Shown here: in pieces, positions 1 through 7,835 of the stretch
Position numbering within the stretch: position 1 is the stretch's first letter
Layout: each line of letters starts with the position of its first letter
From: Kurthia gibsonii
GTDB taxonomy: Bacteria > Bacillota > Bacilli > Bacillales_A > Planococcaceae
DNA length: 64,000 nt
Direction: 5' to 3'
Assembly (NCBI RefSeq): GCF_006539985.1
Contig: NZ_BJOB01000008.1
Location: 1 to 64,000, forward strand
Made by a program: the position numbers and the translations under genes
The notes under the pieces: model-generated
The model's input: only the letters and a program-made list of their open reading frames with translations
The model's database searches: none
What the model was told of the DNA's origin: nothing

Positions 1-574
1 ATTTCTTTACAATCCAGTCCTCTTTAACTTCCTGATTGAATGTAATATGTCGCAAGTCAATATGAGGATAAATTTCGTTGTATTGTACTTTATTTTCCTC
101 GAAAGTTGTCTTACTTAAAAGATTTGGTTTGATATTTTCTCCATTTTGAATAGCATTTGTTAATTCGAATACTACTTCATGATTATCTTTCTTATAAGTA
201 ATATTTTGATCATTTTTGATTTTCTCAGGAAAATCTACTTGTAAATCCGTATTTTCTGTTGAAAATGTGGATTCAGCATCTAACGATAATGTATCGTCGA
301 TTTCTTCATATGTCTTTCCTTGTTTAGAATGGACCGGCTCTGCATAAATTTCTTTGTAATAATCACCCTCCGTTCCTTTAAATGTTTTTGTGTACTTTGT
401 TCGCTTACTTTTTATCTCTTCTAAGTTCTCTGTTGATACATTAGAAGAATCTTCTGTTTGTTTTACAAGAGACTCTTTTTTCTGTTCTGAATATGCAAGT
501 GCCACATACTCAGGAATAGAGCTAATAATTAAGATAATTACTAAAAAAAGACTCAAATACTTACGGAAATACAT
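1..574 (-). CDS. secreted WapA/RHS-like protein, N-terminal part only
   Basis: The gene runs off the left edge; only its first 191 codons are present. ATG at 574 follows an AGAGGAG ribosome site about 5 nt upstream. Residues 1-27 look like a Sec signal peptide: two basic residues, a long hydrophobic stretch (LSLFLVIILIISS), then a small-residue cleavage region. The mature part is polar and contains KGTEGDYYKEIYAEP and a TYEEIDDTL segment. This resembles the region ahead of DNRLRE/RHS repeats in wall-associated WapA-type polymorphic toxins. The repeats and any toxin tip would lie outside the window, so the assignment is by N-terminal resemblance only. The next genes, on the other strand, are a HicAB pair. 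Confidence 0.6.
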   Translation of the reverse strand, partial: MYFRKYLSLFLVIILIISSIPEYVALAYSEQKKESLVKQTEDSSNVSTENLEEIKSKRTKYTKTFKGTEGDYYKEIYAEPVHSKQGKTYEEIDDTLSLDAESTFSTENTDLQVDFPEKIKNDQNITYKKDNHEVVFELTNAIQNGENIKPNLLSKTTFEENKVQYNEIYPHIDLRHITFNQEVKEDWIVKK

Positions 575-831
575 TGCTACTCCTCTTTCTATTATAAAGT
601 ATGTAACATTTTTAATAAAAATGAAGTTTTTTTGTTAAAAATGTTACATAAATTAAGATACCATATTATTTAATTGCTTTAAATAAATTTTTTATTTACA
701 AAAAAACAAAATTATATTAAAAATTATAAATCCCATGAATTTCACGACTATACTATTCAGTGTTTATTCATTGACAAAACAGCCATCAACACGTACTATT
801 ACACGTATAAAAAATTAATAAGGGAGTGTAT

Positions 832-1032
832 ATGTTGAAATCCTTTTCTTCTAGAGAGCTCATCAAAATTTTAAAAGCTGATGGGTGGTATTTAGTACAT
901 AGTGTTGGGAGCCATCATCAATACAAACACCCAATAAAAGTGGGAAAAGTCACTATTCCTCACCCTAAAGGTGACATAACCATTAAAACGGTACAATGTA
1001 TTGCTAGGCAAGCAGGGATTATAATTAAGTAA
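832..1032 (+). CDS. hicA: HicA-type mRNA interferase toxin
   Basis: 66-residue protein, the usual HicA size. HicA toxins have a dsRNA-binding fold and cut mRNA, with a catalytic histidine in a G-S-H-H-like motif. Here the sequence shows SSRELIKILKADGW, then VGSHHQYKHP, then a KGKVTIPHPKGDI-like strand and IARQAGI near the end, all in family order. ATG at 832 is preferred to the in-frame GTG at 826, because AGGGAG at 821-825 lies 6 nt before the ATG. The antitoxin gene hicB follows after 105 nt, the common toxin-first order. A type II toxin-antitoxin module next to mobile-type genes is typical. Confidence 0.9.
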   Translation: MLKSFSSRELIKILKADGWYLVHSVGSHHQYKHPIKVGKVTIPHPKGDITIKTVQCIARQAGIIIK

Positions 1033-1137
1033 TCTCTGCGCTCCTTGCGCTATATAAATATAGATAGAAGAAGAGATATTACTAATGATTCTTATGAAAA
1101 GATGGAGAATTTATAGAAGAAAGGAGAATTTAATAGA

Positions 1138-1614
1138 ATGTCACGTAAAATAGGTGAAAAAAGTTTTCAAGAACAACCTAATAAATATTTAAAACGTTCA
1201 TATTCATTTCCAGCAATCTTTGATTACGATGAAGATGGGATTTCAGTCTCTTTTCCAGATTTACCTGGGATATTCACTTGTGGAAAAGATGAAGAAGAGG
1301 CATATGATTATGCTAAAGAAGCTTTGGGTTTACACTTATTTGGAATGGAAATAGATGGCGATATAATACCTAGCCCATCTAAAATTAATCAATTAGATTT
1401 AGATTCTGATAAAGCTGTAGTAATTGTTAATATATTTATGCCTTTAGTTCGTGATCGCGTTCAAAGAGCTACTTTAAAAAAAACATTAACAATTCCCAAA
1501 TGGATTAATGATTTAGCAGAAGAAAATCATATAAATTTCTCTCAAGTTTTACAGGAAGCCCTGAAAGAACGTTTAGATATAAAAGACCCAAACGAAAAAA
1601 ATAACCTATACTAA
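1138..1614 (+). CDS. hicB: HicB-type antitoxin
   Basis: 158 residues in two parts. Residues about 21-75 form the degenerate RNase-H-like HicB domain (YSFPAIFDYDEDGISVSFPD, then LPGIFTCGKDEEEAYDYAKEA). Residues about 115-150 (KKTLTIPKWINDLAEE, then NFSQVLQEALKERL) look like a C-terminal ribbon-helix-helix DNA-binding domain of the CopG/MetJ type. HicB binds and inactivates HicA, and the complex represses its own promoter. The start follows AAGGAG about 11 nt upstream, a little long. The 105-nt gap after hicA is wider than in most hicAB pairs, where genes nearly touch; a separate promoter for the antitoxin is possible but not demonstrated. Confidence 0.9.
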   Translation: MSRKIGEKSFQEQPNKYLKRSYSFPAIFDYDEDGISVSFPDLPGIFTCGKDEEEAYDYAKEALGLHLFGMEIDGDIIPSPSKINQLDLDSDKAVVIVNIFMPLVRDRVQRATLKKTLTIPKWINDLAEENHINFSQVLQEALKERLDIKDPNEKNNLY

Positions 1615-1751
1615 CGTTTATAGAATTAATACATTATGATTGAGTGAGTTATTTCTTTATAGAAAGGACTTTAAACTTCTTTAACTTTATAAGAAATCAG
1701 CAAAAGTAGTTAATTTAAAAATTCTTATATGAAAATCTAATTAAAAGAACT

Positions 1752-1790
1752 AAAAGCTTCGACATTTTTAAATGTCGAAGCTTTTTATTA
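1752..1790. terminator. bidirectional terminator after hicAB
   Basis: A perfect 16-bp inverted repeat (AAAAGCTTCGACATTT and its complement) has a 2-nt centre and A/T runs on both sides. It can serve hicB on the plus strand and the LPD1 gene, which converges from the minus strand. A closely related stem (GGCTTCGACAT) ends the ohr gene near 14.7 kb. Confidence 0.85.
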
Positions 1791-1812
1791 ATGCTGACTT
1801 AAAATAAAGTAT

Positions 1813-3672
1813 TTATAAGAATGGTCTAATTAAATTTAAAAACACACTCATTTTTTCATTAATTCTTTCTAATTCTTTTCCTGAAGCATATACATAATCT
1901 AGCCCTGCTACTAGATAATCATTTTTCCAATGTAAAATTTGCAGTTTTGTTTGTACATAAGATTCAAAACTGCGTGCTAGTAATTCTACATCTGAAGACC
2001 AATACTTACCGATACGCCCCTTGTCTGTTTTAACCGAATTCAAATAAACTTTCGTATATTGTGTTGGATAAGCTAACGTATCTATAATTTCTCCAGTCAT
2101 TGCAAAATGATAGCTTTGTAATAGTTCAGCTTCTACAGCTAACTTTTTCTTTCGATCTAATATATGTTTTTTTCGTAGCTTTTCTCTAGCTGGCTCATAT
2201 GTGATGTTGGATAAACGTCTTGTAAACGTTTTATCAAATAATTCACACCATAATGTCATGTATATTGTAAGATCTCCTTTAGCCTGTTCATATAGATTTT
2301 TAACCCTCTCAGGATATATTTTTCTACTTATTGGTTCTGGCTTTAAAATAATATGATCTATACTTGAACCTACTTTAATGGCATTTAATAAATCTACTAA
2401 AGCCTCTTTAATAACTTCATCTGTTATTAAATCAATGTTCTCACTTAGCATACTATCAGAATTTTTTTTCTCACTTAATAAAAAGCGACCTAAAAAGTTG
2501 TCGTAGCTATGGAACCACTCATGCGCTAAAACACCAAGCCCACCTTTTTTCTTCGTAAGATTTATAATATGATAACCACGTTCATAATGAGCAAGTGCGT
2601 TTCCACTACCTCGCGAACCAAATCCTAAAGATAGTGAGCCTTTTTGACTCAAATCCACGTTTTCAACTTCTAAAATATAAGCTAAATCTTGTAGAGCAGC
2701 AGCAGCATTAACTAAATGTAGTTTCGCGTCAATATCATTGACATAATTGCCAAATTCAATTGACTTAAAATTAAACAATGATTGTACATCTTCAGGCTTT
2801 TCAATATTAACCAAATCAAAAGTCGAAATTCTTTGAGGATTCTCAGGTAATATTCTTCGCCAAGTAGTTGTGCTACTCCGTCTAATCGCTTTTTTCTCTA
2901 ATAAATCTTTCCATTCTACTTCTTCACAATCTTTAAAGAATTTAGAAACTTTATTTAAACCAAAGAATTTCTTTTGGAAATTAATTAATATACCGAAGTG
3001 TAGTTTTTCAGCAACATCGATACATAAATATAAAGTTTTTATTTTAGCTTTTTCATTTTGAAACCTTACAGGATTCTGTTTCATGCCAAATTCTATTCTC
3101 TTGTGATCAAATTCAATTCTTTGTTTATGCATTTCAACTCTGACTAATAATTCTGTGCGTATAATAAAATGTTTTAATTCCTGTACAGTATTTATTTTTT
3201 GCAATTCATTACTCAAATGATTCATCAGCTTAAAATATGTTATTACATCTGTATCCATGCTATCTTTGGGAAAAGTCCTAATAACTAACTTTAACAATCG
3301 GGCCATTTTGGCATCATAACCTAACTGTTGCATATTTTCATATGTTGCCCATGAAAATAATGTATTTTTAGTTAATAGCTTTTTCGCAAGTATAGGATCT
3401 AATTCATTTATACGTTCTATTGTAGAAAGTGTTGGTTCTAAGAGATACTGTTTTCTTAAAGCAGCTAACTCTTTTTTTGAACCACCGACAGTTTCTCCAA
3501 CATCATATGAAAATGAATTCTTTTTTTGTTTCTGATCTTGTAATAAATGCATAGGAATGATTTCTTCTATCGACTTCTCTAAGATATTTACTTTCTCATC
3601 TTTTAAAACGTTTATAATACTTTCTTGTTCAATCTCTTGTAATTTGATTTCAAATAAATTAAATAAATTCAT
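1813..3672 (-). CDS. LPD1-domain polyvalent-type protein with HEWFH zincin motif
   Basis: 620 residues from ATG 3672, which has TTGGAGGAAT just upstream; the frame stays open 20 codons further but without a ribosome site. The centre carries SLGFGSRGSGNALAHYE, HIINLTKKKGG and AHEWFHSYDNF (HEWFH at residues 384-388). This is the signature of the 'large polyvalent protein associated domain 1' (LPD1) found in big multi-domain proteins of phages and conjugative elements. HExxH-like residues suggest a zinc peptidase, but activity is not shown. An early GETVGGSKKELAALRK segment also fits the family. It follows the DNA methyltransferase gene in the same orientation, the kind of partner seen on mobile elements. 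Probably a remnant of an integrated element. Confidence 0.75.
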   Translation of the reverse strand: MNLFNLFEIKLQEIEQESIINVLKDEKVNILEKSIEEIIPMHLLQDQKQKKNSFSYDVGETVGGSKKELAALRKQYLLEPTLSTIERINELDPILAKKLLTKNTLFSWATYENMQQLGYDAKMARLLKLVIRTFPKDSMDTDVITYFKLMNHLSNELQKINTVQELKHFIIRTELLVRVEMHKQRIEFDHKRIEFGMKQNPVRFQNEKAKIKTLYLCIDVAEKLHFGILINFQKKFFGLNKVSKFFKDCEEVEWKDLLEKKAIRRSSTTTWRRILPENPQRISTFDLVNIEKPEDVQSLFNFKSIEFGNYVNDIDAKLHLVNAAAALQDLAYILEVENVDLSQKGSLSLGFGSRGSGNALAHYERGYHIINLTKKKGGLGVLAHEWFHSYDNFLGRFLLSEKKNSDSMLSENIDLITDEVIKEALVDLLNAIKVGSSIDHIILKPEPISRKIYPERVKNLYEQAKGDLTIYMTLWCELFDKTFTRRLSNITYEPAREKLRKKHILDRKKKLAVEAELLQSYHFAMTGEIIDTLAYPTQYTKVYLNSVKTDKGRIGKYWSSDVELLARSFESYVQTKLQILHWKNDYLVAGLDYVYASGKELERINEKMSVFLNLIRPFL

Positions 3673-3690
3673 AGTTATTCCTCCAAATAA

Positions 3691-3723
3691 AAAACTTCGA
3701 TTACAAATAGTAATCAAAGTTTT
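3691..3723 (-). terminator. hairpin between methyltransferase and LPD1 genes
   Basis: Arms AAAACTTCGATTAC and GTAATCAAAGTTTT (13 of 14 positions pair) are separated by 5 nt. On the minus strand the stem is followed by TTTATTT and then directly by the LPD1 ribosome site. It can act as a partial terminator or processing site that lowers LPD1 expression relative to the methyltransferase gene. Confidence 0.6.
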
Positions 3724-3728
3724 ATTTT

Positions 3729-4748
3729 TCATTGTAATTTCCTAACAAATTCTGATGTGATAATTTTCACAGACACTTCACGTTTAGTACGCTCGACTGT
3801 TTTTATCGACTCATCTTCTAGCCTTTCTTTTGTAACATGCTTACTGACAATTTCTAAGCCTTGAACGATATGATGATTCTTACCATCTTTCTCCTCTAAT
3901 ACACCATTAATAGCTCCAGAAGCCAATAATAAACCCATTTGACCTTGAGATACATTAATAATAGGTTGAGAGTCCAAAGTAAGTACCCGCGGCGCTAAAG
4001 CTTGTTTAATTGATTCAAAAGCAGAATGCTGTTTTATCAATTTAATATTTTCTTCTTTAGATCCAATTCGAGAAGTAAATAACTTGATATTCGGATTTGT
4101 TCCAGGAATATCATAGGTCACTTCTCCAACAATACTCGATAACGTTTTTATTTTTTCAAATACAAAATTTTCATTTTTAAAAAGCTCAAAAACTTCCATA
4201 AAATTAGAATTCGTACTTTTTTTAGAAGCAGTTTTTTTTCTACCAATAAAAATACACTGCTTGTAATCTTCAAATAGATCGTTATCAAATCTTACAATTT
4301 GAACTTCACTAAAATAAGTAGCTAAAATTTTTGCAGCTGCTGCCACAATATGATAAGGAACTACATAACAGAGTACACCGTTTGGAGCTAAATATTTTAG
4401 ACTCCGTTCTAATTCTATAACCTCTTTTCTATCGCTACTCTTACCGGCATCGCTAATTTCATAGTCATACGGTGGATTTAAATAAATGAATGAGAAACTC
4501 TCATTTGATATTCTCATTGATTCAATCGGGGCATTGATAACATGATTTAAAACTTGTTTAGCTTCGTCAGCTCGCCCTTTTTCTATTTCAACACCATACG
4601 TTTCGATAAAATCATAATCACCGCATAAGGTATTTAATATACTTCCTTTGCCACATGTTGGGTCAAATACTGCACCTGGATTCGTAAATTGAAAAATTTG
4701 CTTTAATTGTGCTCCTACTTGATTAGGTGTAGCGTAAAACCCTGCCAT
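3729..4748 (-). CDS. class I SAM-dependent DNA methyltransferase (DUF6094-like)
   Basis: About 340 residues with a Rossmann methyltransferase core: SAM-binding motif I (VFDPTCGKGSIL), an acidic GVEIEKGRADEAK strand, and catalytic motif IV NPPYDYE. NPPY indicates amino-N6-adenine or N4-cytosine DNA methylation. The FYATPNQVG start resembles the 'G-Y-Y-P-T-P' opening of mobile-element methyltransferases such as DUF6094. The frame is open to a TTG at 4784, but everything beyond about 4757 is the 3' end of the group II intron. The true start is therefore unclear: ATG 4748 (chosen; weak GGA box), or codons lost upstream. Joining the intron's two flanks brings an in-frame TAG just upstream, so the gene may be 5'-truncated. 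Confidence 0.75.
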   Translation of the reverse strand: MAGFYATPNQVGAQLKQIFQFTNPGAVFDPTCGKGSILNTLCGDYDFIETYGVEIEKGRADEAKQVLNHVINAPIESMRISNESFSFIYLNPPYDYEISDAGKSSDRKEVIELERSLKYLAPNGVLCYVVPYHIVAAAAKILATYFSEVQIVRFDNDLFEDYKQCIFIGRKKTASKKSTNSNFMEVFELFKNENFVFEKIKTLSSIVGEVTYDIPGTNPNIKLFTSRIGSKEENIKLIKQHSAFESIKQALAPRVLTLDSQPIINVSQGQMGLLLASGAINGVLEEKDGKNHHIVQGLEIVSKHVTKERLEDESIKTVERTKREVSVKIITSEFVRKLQ

Positions 4749-4756
4749 TAGTTCCG

Positions 4757-7373
4757 ATAGGTAAGTCTTTGAAGTAATCTCCAACTTTTCCCCCGGTTAA
4801 CACCGTACGTGAGACTTTCACCTCATACGGCGCCCACTCTAACTTAATTCACAGTTTACTAGTTCTTAATAGGTAGAAGTTTACACGCTTTACGGAGCTT
4901 GTTTAACTTCTTTAGTTGATGTTCATTTATATTCAACAACCTCATATATTTATTTATGGTTTCTTCTTTAGTAGCATGAACCAAGATATGAGCAAGTTTA
5001 TGAAGTACAGCTAAGTTGTCGTATTCGTCCGTACCACCTAGATATATAGGTTTGATATGGTGACAATGATAATTATGAATTTCCTTAGTTAAATCTATGC
5101 CAGTAACAAAGCATTTTCCTTTGTTGGCACTAAATTTTGAAATTCGGTTGTCATTGTATTGAATACTTCTTTTCTCGATATACGTTTTTGCGAGACGTTG
5201 TACGGCTTTTTGAATGTTGTATATGAGATTGCTCTTGCTGTTCAATGCTCTACCTTCTTCAGTATAATCGTTAATTTCCTGTGCGAATTGTTTAACAATG
5301 ATAGATTTCACCGCTGGAACAGGAATTAATGGAACATCTCTTATGGAGAAGGTAGTGTAATTGTAATTTTCATATCCTTTAACTTCATATTTATTTGGTT
5401 CGCTAATTTTTGAAAGATGAATCCATAAAGTACGGTAAGTTTTGTAGGCAATTTCTTTCATGTCCACTGCAACGTGAGAGGCAGCCGAAAAGTAATTGTG
5501 TACACCTCTAATGTAAGAGTTATATTCATATGCTGCTTTTCTCGTATTAGAACGATATACTGTTCTAGCCTTATCACGTAAAGTTTGAATGATTTCCTCT
5601 TTCTTTTTATCGATGATGAAACTATGTGCAACGATTCTTTTTCCTTTCTTAACACCTCTGATTTTGAAACCAAGAAATTCCGAATATCTCTTACGGATAT
5701 TGCTTATCTTTGATTTCTCATCCGAGACATCTAAACCTAATCGCTTTTTAAGAAAGTTTTTGACTGCATGATACCATCTTTGAGCTTCATTGAATGAAGT
5801 TGTCATGATTTTAAAATCATCTGCATACCTAACTATAAATCCTTGTTTCATAGTAGTTTTGGTTTGCAGAAAGCGATATTTACGCGTATCTTTACTTCCT
5901 ACTTTGCTAATATCGAAAGTTTCAAATTGGTCGCTTACCCATTGGTCAAGTTCGTTTAAAACGACATTTGAGAGCAATGGAGAAAGTATGCCGCCTTGTG
6001 GGACACCTTTAGCTGGTATTCCTTCACCTTCAATATTGGCTTTTAACATCTTTTTAATAATTGCCAAGAGTTTTTTATCTTTTATGCCTAGTGAGAATAA
6101 ATGTTTAATCAATTTGTTATGATTGACATTATCGAAGAATCCTTTAATGTCAATATCCACAATATAATGATTCTTTCCCACATTGATAAGGTTTAGAACT
6201 CTTGCAATAGCATGATGTGTTGAGCGATTGGGTCTGAATCCATAAGAATGTTTAAAGAATTTAGCTTCACATATTGGTTCAAGTATCTGTTTTATAGCTT
6301 GTTGGATAAGCCTATCTTCCATCGTTGGTATCCCAAGTGGTCTTTCCTTTCCATTAGTCTTGGGAATGAATACTCGACGTATACTATTTGGGTGGAAGTT
6401 GACTAATCTCTCTCGGATTTTACTGACGAAAGTTTCTTCATCTAGTATTTTGTAATCCTTAATACTTAAACCATCTGTTCCAACAGTTTTACTACCCGTA
6501 TTGGATTTGATGTTTCTATATGCTAATAGAAGATTATCTCTACAAATAATCAAATCATAGAGATTAGAAAATGAATCATTTTCTTTCGATTTAGCATATA
6601 GGCTATCGAAAATTGGTTGCATTAAATAGTATTCTGAATATCTGACACTATCACTCATTGGTAAGTTCGCTACTCTCCTTTTGTAAGGATTTTGCCTACT
6701 TGTCTTAACCGATTGCTTACCCTAGTAATATTTTCTGTTTATATCGTTAGACTAGTGGCCTTCCCTCGACAGTTTATTATCACTGCTTCATCGGTACCAT
6801 GCCACCACCTTCACGAGTATTAACATACGTTATAGAATACTCTTTTCCGTATGAACGCTTCATAGGTCTCCGAACCTCCACGTTACTCGCTTTCCACGTT
6901 CCAATCATTCCTATCTGCACATATATACTTAGGTGCTTTCTTTACAACTACTTGCTTGAGCAACCCTTATTTGTTGCTAAGGACTTTCATAACAAACATT
7001 CTTACTCATCCTCACAAGTACCGCTTTATACGGTGATGGTCATTCCTAACCACCTCGGATATAGTCGTGTACATTCGAAAGTTCGTCAGTCACAAGGACA
7101 TTCTCACCATATATATTTTATAGACACCCGGTTTATCGTTGCTCCATTACTTGTTATAGTATTGGGACCAACTTCAACCGACTTCACCTAGCTTCGCACC
7201 TCAATTTCTTCGGAGGAAATTGACGCACGTAGGAGTATCAGTGACTATGCTTCAGGGTGGTTAATTCCCTCATTTCATAGCTTGGAATGACAGTTAGATA
7301 AGAAAATTTGTACTCTTTCTTATCCGAGCCTTTCATGACATTGAGACGTCATTTATAGCTCAACATGTCGCAC
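4757..7373 (-). mobile_element. group II intron, apparently full length
   Basis: On the minus strand the element begins GTGCGACATG at 7373, a canonical GTGCG intron start. A first helix follows at once (GACATGTTGAG with CTCAATGTC). It carries a maturase gene and ends with a recognisable domain V at about 4800-4835 (CCGTATGAGGTGAAAG, then CTCACGTACGG). Domain VI follows: helix TTGGAG/CTTCAA closed by AAG/CTT, with an AGA bulge that supplies the branch-point A. The likely 3' end is in ACCTAT at about 4757, uncertain by 1-2 nt. Its 5' flank is phnW and its 3' flank is the DNA methyltransferase, so the flanks do not belong to one gene. A candidate EBS1 (GTCTATA, 7119-7125) pairs at 6 of 7 positions with the last 7 nt of the phnW flank. 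Confidence 0.85.
4859..6658 (-). CDS. ltrA: group II intron reverse transcriptase/maturase with HNH endonuclease
   Basis: 599 residues, intact. Residues about 60-330 form the reverse transcriptase: KERPLGIPTMEDRLIQQA, HSYGFRPNRSTHHA, VDIDIKGFFDNVNH, KGVPQGGILSPLLSN, and the catalytic FIVRYADDFKIM. A maturase X/thumb region follows (EFLGFKIRG onward). The C-terminus has an HNH endonuclease: KCFVTGIDL, then YHCHHIKPIYLGGTDEYDNL and LHKLAHILVH. These activities let the intron splice its RNA and retrohome into DNA. The order RT-X-En matches bacterial class B/ML-type introns rather than class C, which lack the endonuclease. An AGGAGA box lies about 17 nt before ATG 6658, within the domain IV loop. 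No frameshift was seen, so mobility is plausible. Confidence 0.95.
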   Translation of the reverse strand: MSDSVRYSEYYLMQPIFDSLYAKSKENDSFSNLYDLIICRDNLLLAYRNIKSNTGSKTVGTDGLSIKDYKILDEETFVSKIRERLVNFHPNSIRRVFIPKTNGKERPLGIPTMEDRLIQQAIKQILEPICEAKFFKHSYGFRPNRSTHHAIARVLNLINVGKNHYIVDIDIKGFFDNVNHNKLIKHLFSLGIKDKKLLAIIKKMLKANIEGEGIPAKGVPQGGILSPLLSNVVLNELDQWVSDQFETFDISKVGSKDTRKYRFLQTKTTMKQGFIVRYADDFKIMTTSFNEAQRWYHAVKNFLKKRLGLDVSDEKSKISNIRKRYSEFLGFKIRGVKKGKRIVAHSFIIDKKKEEIIQTLRDKARTVYRSNTRKAAYEYNSYIRGVHNYFSAASHVAVDMKEIAYKTYRTLWIHLSKISEPNKYEVKGYENYNYTTFSIRDVPLIPVPAVKSIIVKQFAQEINDYTEEGRALNSKSNLIYNIQKAVQRLAKTYIEKRSIQYNDNRISKFSANKGKCFVTGIDLTKEIHNYHCHHIKPIYLGGTDEYDNLAVLHKLAHILVHATKEETINKYMRLLNINEHQLKKLNKLRKACKLLPIKN

Positions 7374-7451
7374 GTCTGTATCCCATGTGCAGCGATCTTC
7401 TAGCATTTGTTCACGTACTGTACGTGTCGTTGTTAATGGGCCTGGTGTTAC
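7374..7451 (-). pseudogene. phnW: phnW 5' fragment ending at the intron
   Basis: Twenty-six codons read VTPGPLTTTRTVREQMLEDR then CTWDTD. This is the N-terminal signature of 2-aminoethylphosphonate-pyruvate transaminase (PhnW), a PLP enzyme of phosphonate degradation. The homology stops at 7374, exactly where the intron's GTGCG begins, and does not resume after the intron. Upstream of the fragment the residues (LIQQK) no longer look like PhnW and the sequence passes into an oppositely oriented deoR fragment. No function can remain. Confidence 0.75.
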
Positions 7452-7457
7452 CTTCTG

Positions 7458-7781
7458 TTGGATCAATATATTAAATTGGTTTTCCTTCTGCTTAACTTTG
7501 ATCAATTAACGATTCATAAAGCCTTCATCTGTGCGAGTGGCGTCTCACTAGAAAAAGGTGTTTCCGATTATAGTTTAGAAGAAGCAACTACGCGTAAAAA
7601 GATGATTGAGATTGCGACGCACACGTATTTAATGGTTGATCATTCCAAATTTGAGCGTGATGTATTCGTTCATATCGCACCGCTTAGTGCTTTTGATACG
7701 ATTATTACAGACGAGCAATTAGAAGATGCTACTTACGAAACATATGTAGATGCAGGAGTTTCTTTACATCGTGCAACCTAA
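7458..7781 (+). pseudogene. DeoR-family regulator, C-terminal fragment
   Basis: About 92 codons from roughly 7506 match the sugar-phosphate-sensing C-terminal domain of DeoR/GlpR regulators: HKAFICASGVSLEKGVSDYS, EEATTRKKMIEIATHTYLMV, DHSKFERDVFVHIAPLSAFD, TIITDEQ. The N-terminal helix-turn-helix and half of the effector domain are missing; before position 7500 the frame encodes unrelated residues. Without the DNA-binding domain it cannot act as a repressor. It sits back to back with the phnW fragment, so both look like survivors of one deletion or rearrangement. No ribosome site precedes the open frame. Confidence 0.75.
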
Positions 7782-7783
7782 AC

Positions 7784-7820
7784 AAAAAGAAGTCATCACA
7801 ATGAAGCGATGCCTTCTTTT
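7784..7820. terminator. bidirectional terminator
   Basis: Arms AAAAGAAGTCATC and GATGCCTTCTTTT (one mismatch) are flanked by A and T runs. It lies between the deoR fragment and the converging DUF4179 gene. Confidence 0.75.
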
Positions 7821-7835
7821 ATTTGTATAAATGAA

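Noticed and set aside
4749-4784. TTG start of the methyltransferase at 4784
   Set aside because: These codons lie in domain VI and the 3' end of the group II intron, so they would not be in the spliced message.
6799-7191. 130-codon plus-strand frame in the intron
   Set aside because: It lies opposite intron domains I-III, has no family features and no ribosome site.
7224-7228. A second GTGCG at 7228 as the intron 5' end
   Set aside because: The GTGCG at 7373 is followed by a proper first helix and abuts the phnW reading frame exactly.
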